This document shows, in pieces, positions 41,921 through 53,424 of a stretch of 64,000 bases of DNA. The stretch covers positions 9,729,658 through 9,793,657 of the forward strand of contig OU015668.1 in assembly GCA_907165275.2 (NCBI GenBank). Reading direction: 5' to 3'. The position numbers and the translations under genes were made by a program. This stretch comes from Zygaena filipendulae. Taxonomy: Eukaryota > Arthropoda > Insecta > Lepidoptera > Zygaenidae. Position 1 is the stretch's first letter. Each line of letters opens with the position of its first letter. The notes beneath the pieces were generated by a model. It saw nothing but the letters and a program-made list of their open reading frames with translations, searched no databases and had not been told where the DNA came from.

Positions 41921-42967
41921 AAACCCTACTTGCCTACATAAAAGGCAGTCCCTGCAAAATTTCAAGTTTCTTGACCCAGCATTTTGGGTTGGGCGTTGAA
42001 TCATTCAGTCAGTAGTTTTATATGTACCATAATATACATAATTCGTTCGTGATATACCGAGCTGTGATTTTCTTCTTCAGTTCAATCTTGATAGGTTTGT
42101 TGCACGACAACTACTCGTCCCCAATCGCCGGTCTTCTAGTTTACTTTTATCAATCATCCCAGTTCATCCCAGGAGTAATTTCTTGCTCTCGATCATTCCT
42201 TGCTTTGCGATGCGTTGAATGTACAGGTTTTTTGGTCAACAAGTTTGCAAATATCAAAGATAAGATCATTGAATTCATGCGAGATCTAGACAAAGACGCT
42301 ATTTACCTACCTACGTACCTTACTTTACCTACTTACTTTATTCAGCATGGACTTGCTTGATGATTTAAAGACTGCACAGGTAACTCAGTGAATTGACTGG
42401 TTACAGAGCGAACTAGATTGTTGGTAAAATCTGTCATATCAATGAATACTTGGCGAACACTGTAAGGCTTTCTTGTTTTAAATAAATAAATAAATACACA
42501 TCGGTCCTTACATGCACTTGTATACGTAATATATCATTTGCCTACCCCTCGTGGACTATGAAAGCTAATAGCACGAATGTTCAAAGTATCAAATATAACT
42601 TCTGAGAATTCAAAATACCTATTCAACTCGAACACAAATATTATTTCCGTTTTGACATAATATTAAGTAGTGTCGCGTAGTATAATAATAATTAGTGTTT
42701 TGATGGCCACTCACAGGTTTGATGGATCATAATTGGTAATTTTATGGCACCGTTAATTGTCGTCTTGGAGATTATTGGAATACTTATGTTGGTTGAGTCA
42801 CACACGCTTGTTTCACACGTTGAGATAACTGTATCAGTGTTTATCTGACGAAATTTGGTACGAATGCTATTCTAAAAATAAGTAACTGCGTTAAAGCAGA
42901 ATTCCATAGAAAATTTTTTAGGCATACCAAATTATTTATTATCTAGCTGCGTGCAAAAATTAGTAAT
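41921..42967. other. unassigned stretch
   Basis: No gene recognised. (AAAT)n lies at about 42479-42496 and ACCTACCTACGTACC words near 42306. Confidence 0.3.
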
Positions 42968-43175
42968 TCTTAATATTATACGTATGTAAATGCGAATGTG
43001 ATTTTGTATCTTTGTCCGTTTGTTTCGCTCTCACGCTTTATCTACTCGACCGATCACTACGAAATTTTGCGTACACGTTGTCAGGGGCAGAGAAAAGGTC
43101 ATAGGGTACTTTTTATCTCGGAATTCCCGCGGGAACTCCGAACTTAACGCGAGTAAAACCGCAGGCACCAACTAG
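42968..43175 (+). mobile_element. HelA copy
   Basis: Head TCTTAATATTATACGTATG, core AAATTTTGCGTACACGTTG, end GGCACCAACTAG. The left hairpin stem is damaged (AACGCGAGTAAAACCGC). Confidence 0.8.
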
Positions 43176-43574
43176 TAAACAGAATTAAAAACATGATGAA
43201 AAGTTAATAGCACTTCTTAACATTGACGAGAGCGGTAGCGGCGACCACAATTCGAGCTTCAATAGTTCAGTGGCGTGGGTAAGGGAAGCCACAGACGGGT
43301 GGGTTTAGTAATCGGCCGGGTTCGCAATCAGCGCGATACCATCACGCCGGAGCGGGTGGCGGCGGGCGATTACGTCAAAATTAGAATTACCGTAATGAAA
43401 CAGCCGTTGGTCTATGTCGACGCTGGAAGGGACAAGAGGCTTGATGGTAGGTGGAGAAAAAAGCACTTATCATTATTGATACTTCAAGCCTGGTAGGTAT
43501 ACAAGAACAACGATGTCAAGAAAGGGTAAAGGACAAAGCCATTTTACAATTTTTTGAGCCCAAAGAACATAAAA
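43176..43574. other. unassigned stretch, GC-richer
   Basis: 43205-43450 is GC-richer than its surroundings and holds an open frame 43275-43496 (MGKGSHRRVGLVIGRVRNQR start) with no recognisable family. Confidence 0.3.
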
Positions 43575-43893
43575 GAACAGATAGCAGGGACATCAACTTA
43601 GTTTAGTATAAAAGCCAGTGTCGCCGGGTGATTTTCGCACACAAAACTATTCATCACGCACTAAAACATTCATTAATGTAAATAAATGTATTAAACACTT
43701 TATGGTTATGTTTTTACTTGGTCACTGTTTTCAAACCTCACAGTTTTGGGAGTATTGTGGTAAATATATTTGCATGAGATGGCAGCAAAAAGTTTTGGGC
43801 AAGTTAGAGCATTTGCTCTAACTTCTTTTGCATCGGTAGCGCACATGCCCTGCCTACATGTCCTCTTTAGTTAATTTATTTACTCTGTGGTTG
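43575..43893 (+). repeat. HP repeat, copy 1
   Basis: GACATCAACTTAGTTTAG, CCAGTGTCGCCGGGTGATTT and CACAAAACTATTCATCACGC, then a perfect hairpin at 43801-43824 (AAGTTAGAGCA/TT/TGCTCTAACTT) and a TTTACTCTGTG end. The second copy at 62.4-62.9 kb keeps the stem. Class unknown; a terminal-region hairpin would be compatible with another Helitron family. Confidence 0.65.
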
Positions 43894-44059
43894 AGCTACA
43901 TGCAATAAAAAAAATTATCTTATCTTTCAAACCAAGGTCGGATTTAAGGTTTTATAATTACATACATATTTGTTTAGTAATATAAAGTGAATTTACTTAA
44001 GTTTCCCCGCCCACTGCCACAGGTTTGCTATTCTATTTATATGCTGCTATTCATCGCTC

Positions 44060-44262
44060 AAAGAACTGATGACAGATGGATCAGGGAGGTTCACGAGTGG
44101 CGACAACGAATCGGAAGACGCATCATGAGTATGCCTACGACTTGGTGAAGGTCGCGCGACGCCGTCAGATGCGGGAAGCGCAGGACCAGTCGTTGTGGCG
44201 ATCTTTGGGGGAGGTCTAGGTCCAACAGTGAACGTCTTTCAGCTGATATAATGATGATTATG
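44060..44262 (+). pseudogene. RTE-like LINE, last codons of the ORF and tail
   Basis: Reads LVKVARRRQMREAQDQSLWR then SLGEV, one in-frame TAG, VQQ, and a TGA at 44244 followed by TATAATGATGATTATGA. RTE elements typically end with a WxxLGEAYVQQWT-like C-terminus and a very short microsatellite 3' UTR. The stops show this copy is dead; the 5' part is missing. Confidence 0.65.
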
Positions 44263-45219
44263 ACTTAAGTTTCAATGTAACTCAGATACGAGTATTAAAA
44301 CCTATTCTAACATAAGACATTTAAGTAAACATTTCACTGAGAAGGTTAAAATCAATGAAGCTATTGTATACGTTTTGATATATAATAGAATGCCGTCACA
44401 AAAAACTTTGTTTCTTATTAGGGTTTTCTTTTGTATAAACAAGAATACATTTAATACATATTCAGAAATTGTCGAGTGCTTACTTAATTATCTAATTTCT
44501 AACTTAAATTACATAACAAATTGCGTTTACTCAGTAACTGTAACTGCGGTCGCCTCAGACAAAAAGCCTGGTCGCTTTCGCAAAAGAGCCCATGAGGCTC
44601 GCTTCGAGTGCTTCTGAATCGGAATTATTCTCAAAAATTTCTCAAAAATATTAATGGGAGTTATGTTTGCTAGAACTATCCAAATTACCAGTGATTCAAA
44701 ACAGCACTTTGCATATTGAACCGCTGTAGATCTGCGGGCTCAAATGAAAGTTTAAACTTTTAACAAGAACATCCAGTAATATTTCTCCTAACTCGTCGTT
44801 CGAAGCCGAGTCGCGAAGAAATAATGACGGAAACCTTCTATCATTACTGACGACGATTAGTTCTGAGATAGCTCCGCTCCTCTGAACACATTCCATAATA
44901 AAAATTATATTAAATAATGCGTCCAATGTTTGTGCAAGACACTGAACACAATGTACATTCAACGATCCATCGCTTACCTCAACTCTAACTTTGACTCAAT
45001 TCTCAACATCCCAAGGTACAATATCGAGTGATATAACAAAAGTGGTAGAGTCGTTTTGTTGTGCTACGTCTAGTTTTTTAATTATGTTGAAACAAAATAA
45101 TAGTTGTGATTGTGTTGTGACAATGGCTAAATGCTGAGGTATTGCAGTAGAACACGACGTTACCTGCTTTATTACGACATTGGTTGGAAAAGGCGAATCG
45201 AATTAACCAGATTTCCTTT
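44263..45219. other. unassigned stretch
   Basis: No feature recognised. The open frames here are short and lack motifs. Confidence 0.3.
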
Positions 45220-45223
45220 ATTT

Positions 45224-45459
45224 GGACATAGATAAGCAATAGTGTGTTAACCCACACTGGAGAAATTTTGAGTAAATCGTGTTTTAAAAGTAGGAGCGCC
45301 ATTTTGTGTCAACGTTTTTTATGTTCAATATTTAGGTACATATTTAAGCAATGTAATAAGGTAAACACATAATTAAAAAACGTTCCCTAACTCTCAATAT
45401 ATGGTTCTGAATCAATAACTTAATTTTGTGGATTAAAATGTTATTGCTTATCTGCGTCC
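45224..45459. mobile_element. M2 element, copy 3
   Basis: GGACATAGATAAGCAATA to GTTATTGCTTATCTGCGTCC, flanked by ATTT at 45220-45223 and 45460-45463. 236 bp. Confidence 0.85.
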
Positions 45460-45463
45460 ATTT

Positions 45464-45875
45464 ATCTTGTGTTTTTTCCCCAAATGATAAATAATTGTAA
45501 TAAAACCAAGCCTTAAGACAAACAAGTATTTTAAATCTAACCTACACCTCTAAAAAAACCTATGCTCAGAATGTGTCTATCAACAGTCTTCTTATTGTCT
45601 CCATTAAGAAGAAGACACTTTGTTCTTGTGTTTTGTGTTTAATGTCCTTACTCTTGGGACATAAGTGTATACCCTCTACCATTGACGCAAAATTTCATAG
45701 CTTTACTTTACCAAAACAAAACCTTTAAAAAAATATTATTAAAATAATATTTGCAGTAGAATAACAATTCGTATTACACTGGCTATTTTAAAGATGACGA
45801 TTCAACTCTTATTTAGAAGATAATGTTATTTACTTTTGACTGAACTTCAACGAGTGTCGATCGAATTAATGAAAA
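45464..45875. other. unassigned stretch
   Basis: No feature recognised. Confidence 0.3.
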
Positions 45876-46200
45876 ACAAATCTGGACATGAAAAGCATAC
45901 GGTCGGATCTCAACATCCAACCAAAACTACCTTTAAACACTAAAATACTAAAATATTTAGTAGTATTAGTATATATTTTAGTATATTAGTATTAAAAAGT
46001 AGTTTTAACCGGATATTACCGAAAGAATTTCGTGAAATGTCACATATTTCTGGACATGCAAAGCGTTTGGTCCGATCTCAACATCCGACCAAACTACTAA
46101 ATACGTATATTTCAGTATTTTAGTGTTAAAAAGTAGTTTTGTGATAAAACCAAAACTACTTTTATATGTGAAATTTCACGAATTTCCTTCGGTAATATCG
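45876..46200. repeat. M6 foldback, composite of two partial copies
   Basis: TCTGGACATGAAAAGC at 45880 and TCTGGACATGCAAAGC at 46049 each start an M6 arm (ATCTCAACATCC..CCAAACTAC). A separate inverted pair, CGGATATTACCGAAAGAATT TCGTGAAATGTCACATA versus TATGTGAAATTTCACGAATT TCCTTCGGTAATATC (46009-46198), encloses the second copy. This suggests one M6 inserted within another foldback. Confidence 0.65.
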
Positions 46201-46585
46201 ATCAAATCGGTAAAATCGATTCATTCTTAAATAGGGATGTGGCGTTGTTATAAATATATGCAGAACAATTCTTATACATTGTAAAACAAACGACAGCACA
46301 ATGTCTTCGGTCGGAAGGCGAGTAAGATGTGATTACTGCCTTTACGCATCGCTTGCCCCGTGTGTTCGTTCGAAATTTATACGAGGAGGGTAGATAGAGA
46401 TCTTAACAGCTTTATGTATCGACGGCGGCGGGTATCGGAACGATCCGAGGGAGACGCGCAGACGGACAAAATGTCTCAGTTTCGTATAGTTAACATAGCA
46501 GCTGCCGCTGTGTGTAATCGCGGAAGTCCAATCGGGACTTTTAGCTGGATATTCGATAGTGTTTTAAACAAAGATAAATAGATTA
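46201..46585. other. unassigned stretch
   Basis: No feature recognised; an open frame at 46360-46581 is Arg/Ser-rich without motifs. Confidence 0.3.
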
Positions 46586-47342
46586 CTAGTTGTGCCCCGC
46601 GGCTCCACCTGCGTTAATTTCAGAGTTCCCGCGGGAATTCCGGGATAAAAAGTACCCTATGTGTTAATCTGATGTATAAGCTATTGTGCAGTTCTTAAAC
46701 CTGAATTCGGTTTCAAGAACTCCCGCGGCACAGAGGGCTGGTTATATGAAATGTTTTTAGTGGACTGTATGTTTGAAGTATGTCGGATTCCTGCCCAGCA
46801 CACAGTAGGTAAAGCTCTCCACTAACCTTTGCATCCACCACCACCTGGACAGCAGACCAGCCGACGGAAGACGCAACGACGGATGATGGCGGGGCTCGTG
46901 CACTCGGACAAGTCTCAGACTCTAATTAAATCGTTTATTGAAGAGTTAACACCAATCACTGAACTCCAGACACCAGTGAGAACGTCTCACGTCGAAGAAC
47001 AGGTACAAGGGTCACGGACGCTTATGAAGTTGTAACAATATTGGAGCACGGCTCACATGTGCATTAGTCGCGAGCCCAAGGCGTAACTAACTCGCCTCGA
47101 ACGATGCGCGCCGATAATTGTCGTGCCATTTCAAATGAGGGTAGACACAACAATTAGTGGAGCTCTGTTTTTATTTCTACCTACCTATAGAAAAGACAAG
47201 AATCCAACAGCTATATTAATGTAAAGTTTCATTTAAATCCATCCAACAGTTTTTGCGTGAAAGAGTAACAAACATCCATCCATCTATCCATCCATCCATC
47301 CATACATTCTTACAAACTTTCGCGTTTATAATATTAGTAGGA
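46586..47342 (-). mobile_element. HelA copy split by a solo LTR
   Basis: The left part 46586-46684 runs from CTAGTTGTGCCCCGCGG to GATGTATAAGCTAT; the right part 47210-47342 from GCTATATTAATGTAAAG to ATTTATAATATTAGTAGGA-type sequence before T. Removing the insertion and one GCTAT gives a standard 230-bp copy. Confidence 0.8.
46685..47209. mobile_element. probable solo LTR
   Basis: 525 bp beginning TGTGCAGTTCTTAAACC and ending GACAAGAATCCAACA, with GCTAT on both sides (46680-46684 and 47210-47214). TGT...ACA ends plus a 5-bp duplication of a known target sequence are what an LTR-LTR recombination product leaves. It has no coding capacity and no second copy here. Which LTR group (Gypsy, BEL/Pao, ERV-like) is unknown; orientation is not established. 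Confidence 0.75.
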
Positions 47343-47542
47343 TATTCTATATAATAAAGGACGGCATCTCAAGCCATCGCATTTTTTTCAGGATTTCCCC
47401 GGGATTTCTTGACGTAGGATAAACGTAAGTATCCTGTGGCATTTCCCAGGTTTCCCAACTACCTCTGTTTGTTAAATCACTTCAAATTTCAATCCATTAT
47501 ACCGTCGCGACTTGCAAGACAGACAAACAAATTAATTACTAA

Positions 47543-47779
47543 CGGCCGCACTCAGAGTCGACTTTAATGATTACTTAGTTAAGTATAGATTTTTAAAACA
47601 AAACTGCCGCAATCAGAGACGTTCAGTAAATTAATGTTAAAGGGCATTTAATGAGATGTAACTTAATTAGTTAAATGCCAATTAACATTAATTTATTAAA
47701 CTTATCTGACTGCGGCAGTTTAGTTTTAAAAATCTATACTTAACTAAGTAATCATTAAAGTCGACTCTGAGTGCGGCCG
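47543..47779. mobile_element. M4 foldback element, copy 2
   Basis: CGGCCGCACTCAGAGTCGAC to GTCGACTCTGAGTGCGGCCG with TAA at 47540-47542 and 47780-47782. The arms match copy 1 closely, including the ATTAATGTTAAAGGGCATTT centre. Confidence 0.9.
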
Positions 47780-47799
47780 TAAGAATAATAGTAACCCCT

Positions 47800-47942
47800 A
47801 TGTGTAACAAGTACCCTAGGTTACTCAGTAATACTTTAGCTTTTTTCAGTAAAAGAATTTTTCTAATCGATTAGGTAGTTTTTGATTTTATCCATCACAA
47901 ACAAACATAAAAAAATTAAATCTTTTCTTTTGTAATATCTAA
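47800..47942 (-). mobile_element. HelA fragment
   Basis: GTACCCTAGGTTACTCAG, ACTTTAGC and TTTTGATTTTATCCATCACA, in the order of the GATTTAACTC subtype; the 3' end is absent. Confidence 0.55.
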
Positions 47943-48120
47943 GGATAGCTGTTCCTCGCGGTTTTACTCGCGTTAATTTCGTATTTCCCACGGCAATTCC
48001 GGATCGCAACATAGCCTATGTTACTCAGAGATTTTGAGAATTTTTGAAATCGGTTTTTAAGTTAAATCGTAGCAAACAAACAAACAAAAAATCAAATCTT
48101 TCCTCTAGTATCAGTATAGA
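47943..48120 (-). mobile_element. HelA copy, tandem with previous
   Basis: ATAGCTGTTCCTCGCGG, TTTTACTCGCGTTAATTTC, ATAGCCTATGTTACTCAG and a CTCTAGTATCAGTATAGA head. It begins where the previous fragment's head ends. Confidence 0.65.
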
Positions 48121-50150
48121 TGGATTTAAATTATGTACGCAATGTTTCAAAACTCAAAAACCGTGAAGGATGAAGGAAAAATCTTAAAGCATACGCAACA
48201 CAATACGCAGCTGTCAAAGCACAATCGTGTCGTGACAGTTCGCCTGTCGTCGCCGCCGGCCGCGACACACGATGACCGTTCGGGGCCATTGTTCAATACC
48301 GCTTTTGTTTTGATGTACCGATGACGCGACGTGGTGAAATTTTGTTTATATACATATTATGTAGTTTTTTCCTTTTTTCTTCCATTCACACTTGAGGAAT
48401 CTAGTCACTGTTGAGCGCTATGTGTGGCTCTATTTGACGTCAATGAAATTACAATAATTGTGAGAGCAACCAAATAACGCACGCTTTTCACAGCCTTCTA
48501 GTGCTGTGACCAGAGAGAAGCTGCAGTTTTTTAAGTGCACAAGGAAATATAATTATGAAGTTTTGAGCTGATTTCTTCGGTGTACTCCAAGAGCTCCGAA
48601 AAAGACTTTGAAAAGTTTGAACTGTAGGTATAACGATGTTAAAGATACCTATATATTTAAGTTTTATTGAAACTGACTAAATAAATTATTGTGGAACAAA
48701 CTGTCCAGTAGCGTGCTATCTGTTTAATCAAAGAATAGGAATTATTAATATGTATAGAAAGAAGCGACAAGTTATTTATTTATTTATTCACTGAATAGGT
48801 ATCGCAGCCCGGTGACTTCGTGCCTCTTCACGCCCCGCCACGACGTAGTGGCGAGCCTAGAAGTGATAACGGTGCAGACTGGACGTCGCTGCTGTTTGTG
48901 TGTGTCAGACATAGAACTCTCCCCCCGCCGTTAGCCGCGCCCCCGCGAGCCCTACGCACACACCCAGCGCGTATGCACATGAGCCGCCCGCTTGTAATAG
49001 TGAGGAGTTAAATCGGTTCGCTTGAATGGAATGTTCCAGTTATGTTTTGTTTTGTTCCAATTAATTATGTGAGAACAAAAAATCACTGTTACAATCATCT
49101 GAACCCGATGCAACTAAACGTATCTCCATTAGGTGAATGCGTCACCCGTTCAGTGGAAACCATATGAAAACATCAATCAATTCGTCGCCAACCCCATCAT
49201 CAGCACCACACAAAAGAAACGCCATGAATATGGGATCTGTGAACCGTGACCATACACCATCGGTTGTTACTTATTTGCGTGACAAAGATTAGATGGCTAA
49301 ATAACAGAGTGGACACGGTTTTTTAATATGATGTCGTCACTCTGAGGCTTGCAAGAGGTTATTAGCACTCTTTAGATTTTTTATGTACATATTAAATTAT
49401 ATTTATAAAGAACTTCGATGAACCGTAGTCTTAAATACCGTATTTATCAGACGAGGTATATTCATCTAATGAATGTAACATTCAGTCCGATGGACTGCAG
49501 ATTTATCAAAGTTTGATGGTACAATGCTTACTTTTTATAATGTACGCAAGCACTAAAAACTTGAAATTCAGACTCACAGAATTAATTGACTCCTCCTTAC
49601 ATCATATTTTAATTTATTTAAAAATTATGTATGTGTTTTTTTCGCTCAAAATTCAACCCGGAAGGGCGCAAAGAAGCTTGTATGGAAGTTTCATTAGTTT
49701 TGAAGTTAAATCCATTGAAATACCTACGTCCTCAAATTTTTTACTAAAAAATTAAGATGAAATAAGAATTACAAGATTTAAGAAAACCTTCAGGGTTCTG
49801 CAAATAGAGAGAAACTACAACATATCAGTATAGAAAAATAAGAAATATAATGTGAATTTAACATGAAGTATAAATAAAAGCTCGTACAATACCTACCGCT
49901 ATAACTATGTAAGTTATGTCACGTCTGCGAATTTTATTCATTTACAATATAATATATCGGTATTAGGTCTTCATACGAATTCAATGGGGCAGTGGTTAGA
50001 CACGGTCCGGCGGCCGCCGATAATTGTCGAACTGATTGACAGAGTCCGATGTAGGGCTCATAATGTGAGAGCTTCTGACACACAGCACTCTGGTTTGACG
50101 AACATTTAAGTTCGCAACAGTTCCAGCTCCGACAAGGCCTTAATTTCCGA
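48121..50150. other. unassigned stretch, 2 kb, with GC-rich block
   Basis: No gene recognised. 48235-48290 and 48790-49010 are GC-rich (TCTCCCCCCGCCGTTAGCCG). The open frame 48820-49011 is Pro/Arg/His-rich and unrecognised. This may be host regulatory or exonic DNA, since no repeat family maps here. Confidence 0.35.
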
Positions 50151-50529
50151 CTAGCTAACCCTCGCGGTTTCAGCCGCGGTAATTTCGGAGTTTCCGCGGG
50201 AATTCCGGGATAAAAAGTACTTACCTTACGTCACTCAGGATCAGTGTAGCTTCCTATAAGTGAAATAATGTTAAAAATCAATTCAGTAGATCCAGAGGTT
50301 ACCCCTACAGCCTCACGAACTCACAATCCCCAGAGTTCCCGCAGGAATTCCGATATAAAAACTACCCCATTTCACTCAGGATCACTGTAGCTTCCTATAT
50401 GTGAAAGAATTTTCAAAATCGGTTTAGTAGATCCAGAGATTACCCTCTACAACGTCACAAACTCACAAACTCACAAACTCACAAACCCTCAAACTCACAA
50501 ACGTTTGCTCTTTATAATATTAGTATAGA
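50151..50529 (-). mobile_element. HelA copy with internal duplication
   Basis: CTAGCTAACCCTCGCGG to TATAATATTAGTATAGA. The GAGTTTCCGCGGGAATTCC...CTCAGGATCAGTGTAGC block is repeated (about 50180-50320 and 50333-50460). ACAAACTCAC is repeated four times at 50457-50505. Confidence 0.75.
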
Positions 50530-52713
50530 TGACAAAGAGTAAAATTTGAGAAAAAATCAATTGGAAACTGATGGTTTTTGAGAGACACTGTTGAAAGAAT
50601 TTTTGGCAGGCAAGGAATTTTTCTAAAAGAAATGTGTGTTCTGTGTTTTCACTTAGGTAAGCCTTGACCTCCATATTAACCTCCGTTAATTTAAAGTTAA
50701 CCTTCTATCGCTCGTTAGATAAAAAAGGACAACATTGCATTTATTTCTACCTAAATTATCGTGAAAATTATATATACACAGCACGTAGATACGTATTAAG
50801 TACACGTGAAAGAAGTTAAACTTACCTACTTCTTTGACGTGAGTAAATGAATGTTGTGCTATTTCCTAACATGTTACTTTTGCCAACATTATGTTCGTCA
50901 CTTCCGTTGATTTCAGGTGCGTCACTTCCTTTGTCTGCTGGAACTTGAAAACCTGAAAGACTGATGTCTATGTGCCTCGCCGTTGTAGCTCCTATTTGCT
51001 TTCAGGGATTTTTCCGTAAAATAAAAACTCTTTTACAGTTGAACACCTATTTTAATTCTTTATTGCAGTCACCTTTTTTAACGGCTAGTTTGTATCTGAC
51101 GTTTTTAACATGACATAACAAAAATGTCACACCCGACGTACGATGACAGTATGACAGCTATTGTCTACGTCTTTGGCGTAGACAACTGACTTGTAATGTA
51201 TTAATTAAATCTTCAAGTACAATCCTTCTAGATTATTTTTGTGTTATATCATAATATGTTTGGTATTATAATCTCCTAAGCTCATCAACAGTGTATCACC
51301 ATTAAACGATCTACAGTCTGTGGTGCTAGTTTTTCGGAGCCACTCGGGCGCATCTGAGCGAATTGTTTAAAATTCTGTTTGCTTGTCGAGGGTACATTTT
51401 TTATAGTCAATGGCGCCATTCAATATTCCGATTGCACTAAAATATGTAAAGGTAATAATATAAATAATTTATATACTTATCGACTCCACTATTTATGGTA
51501 TCCAAATGGATGTGATAATCTTTCTTCATGCGTGTTCGGGTTTTGTATGGGCCTATTTAAATACATTAGTGGGTAGTAGAGTATCGATATAATTTCATGG
51601 GTTTTTCAAATTCCGTACGTACGTGCAAGTTTTTTTAATGGACAAAAGAAACAGTTGATAGAATTGGAGGAGCTTGTCATACCTAGAGAATTAAAAGAAG
51701 AGAAACAAGTAGAACTTAACATAGGGGAAGCGATGTTGAAGTTGAAAGAAATGAGGTGTTTATCGATGACAGTGAAGGCTTTTACGGTTATCCGTTTATT
51801 TATATAGCTTTGCTCGCAGCTGTGCATTCTGTCTTTCTTCTTAATCTAATTATGAAATTTTCAGTACCTAAATCAGTTTTAAAATCAAAATAAAATATTG
51901 AATATTTTACATTCTTAAATTTTATTTTGGAACCAAAAAGAATTAGTCGACATTTGTAACAGAGTTTTCTTTCATAAAGGAGACAATATATACATTTTCG
52001 AACAGGTAAATACATCAACACATCTTTAACTTTTGCATTATTTTAGAAAGAAGAATAGACAAAAAAAAAGCGAATAGATAGAAATTTTACGGAAATTAAA
52101 ATGTCTTTTGATTAAATAGGTTGACCTCATCTAAACTAAAATGACACGCCCCACTACTCAATAAGCAGTTTTAGATGTGTGAGATCAAGTATTGATAATA
52201 TCTCTTTAATAGTGTGAGTGCGGCGACACTATGCGCCAACTGAGGACGAATGGCAACACCAGATTTATATGTGTCGTATCGATATTTTAACGGCTGTGCG
52301 TGTGCGTATGCCCGATGGAGGGGCGCGTCATTTTAGCTTAGATAAGCGAAAGTGAAATATTAAGTAGTCTGGTACTCACTTGAAAAGCGCGTCACTCCCC
52401 GTGACGTGACGTAACGTGACGTAAAAAACTTGCTGATGCTGTCATATAAAAAAAAAGCGAAAAGACAATATTATGTCAACAGAAATCAACAATGCAAATC
52501 AAACCGAGTTACTCAAACCATAAGGATTACATCACAGTGTGTCGGAAGATAACGAGTACAAGTATTACAGTTTTCATTGTGTACAAAAACACAAACGACA
52601 GGAAGTCGAATGTCCAATTTGACGTCTAACGTAATTTCAAGCGTCACTCTGAATATGACAAAGATTTTTTGACTAAATCATATTGCCATATTGAAAAAAA
52701 TTTAAAAAAATAA
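50530..52713. other. unassigned stretch, 2.2 kb
   Basis: No repeat family recognised. It includes the open frame at 51579-51812 described separately, and GTGACGTGACGTAACGTGAC words near 52399. Confidence 0.35.
51579..51812 (+). CDS. possible coding fragment, unrecognised
   Basis: A 77-codon open frame without an obvious ATG start at its left edge. Residues about 22-50 (KKQLIELEELVIPRELKEEK then QVELNIGEAMLKLKEM) are strongly charged and could form an amphipathic helix, unusual for random translation of AT-rich DNA. It ends VKAFTVIRLFI before TAG. No flanking splice donor is clear and no domain is recognised. It may be an exon, a transposon gag/pol remnant, or chance. Confidence 0.2.
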
Positions 52714-53075
52714 AAACGACTTCCAAAAACACAAAACAAAAAAGCTAAAAATTACAAAATACCGATTTAATGCGAAAGACAATAATATACGTAATATTTA
52801 TTATTGGTTTGTGCTACCACTGATCGGTTTGAATTCGGTGACAAGCCCGCTCGTGTCTGCCCACTTGGGTTGCTCTTCTCACGACAAGCTCGTGGCGGGA
52901 GTGGACTTAGCCCATCTACACATCTACTCCATATTTGGTTTGTCACCGACTTCAAACCGATCACTGGTAGCACAAACCAATTATAATATTACGTAGTCGA
53001 AAGTTATGAGGTAACAAACATAAAAAAAAACATACGCGTCGAATTGAGAACCTCCTCCTTTTTGGGAAGTCGGTC
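52714..53075. mobile_element. M5 element with central inverted arms
   Basis: Left AACGACTTCCAAAAACAC, right CTCCTCCTTTTTGGGAAGTC. The centre has TTGGTTTGTGCTACCACTG and its inverse CACTGGTAGCACAAACCAA around a loop with CCCACTTGGGTTGCTC. This is probably the standard M5 layout from which the 17.3-kb foldback was derived. Confidence 0.8.
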
Positions 53076-53089
53076 AAAAAAGAAGAAGA

Positions 53090-53395
53090 AGAACAAGAAT
53101 AAACTCAATATCTTTTACATCTGTAAACTTATATTTGTGAACCTCCGGTCCTGACTGAAAATCAGCGCTAGGAGTGCCCGGCGCCCGCACTCGTAGCAAC
53201 ATGCTGAGGCAGTGACCGTTTTGGTCATGGGGACGCACCACACAAGGACCTCTGTCATTTGTACTCGTAATATTGTCATAATGTTATATATTTAATTATT
53301 TTTTTGTTAAATCATGTTTGTATAAAATCATTGTAATTAATTTTCGTGTCTTTGTTTCCAAATAAATGCCTTTTCTTTCTTCTTTCTTATAAAGA
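53090..53395 (+). mobile_element. LINE 3' UTR with (TTTC)n tail
   Basis: GACTGAAAATCAGCGCTAGG resembles, in the opposite sense, the Jockey-like LINE 3' UTR at 13.63-13.68 kb. It ends CCAAATAAATGCC and a TTTCTTTC tail near 53370-53390. No coding part. Confidence 0.6.
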
Positions 53396-53424
53396 AAATA
53401 ATGGCTTGAAAGCTAAAACTAACT

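Noticed and set aside
43275..43496. 73-codon frame starting MGKGSHRRVG
   Set aside because: Basic peptide with no recognised family or splice signals; may simply reflect the GC-richer composition.
49985..50025. A-box-like GGGCAGTGGTTAGACACGG
   Set aside because: No B box follows within SINE or tRNA distance.
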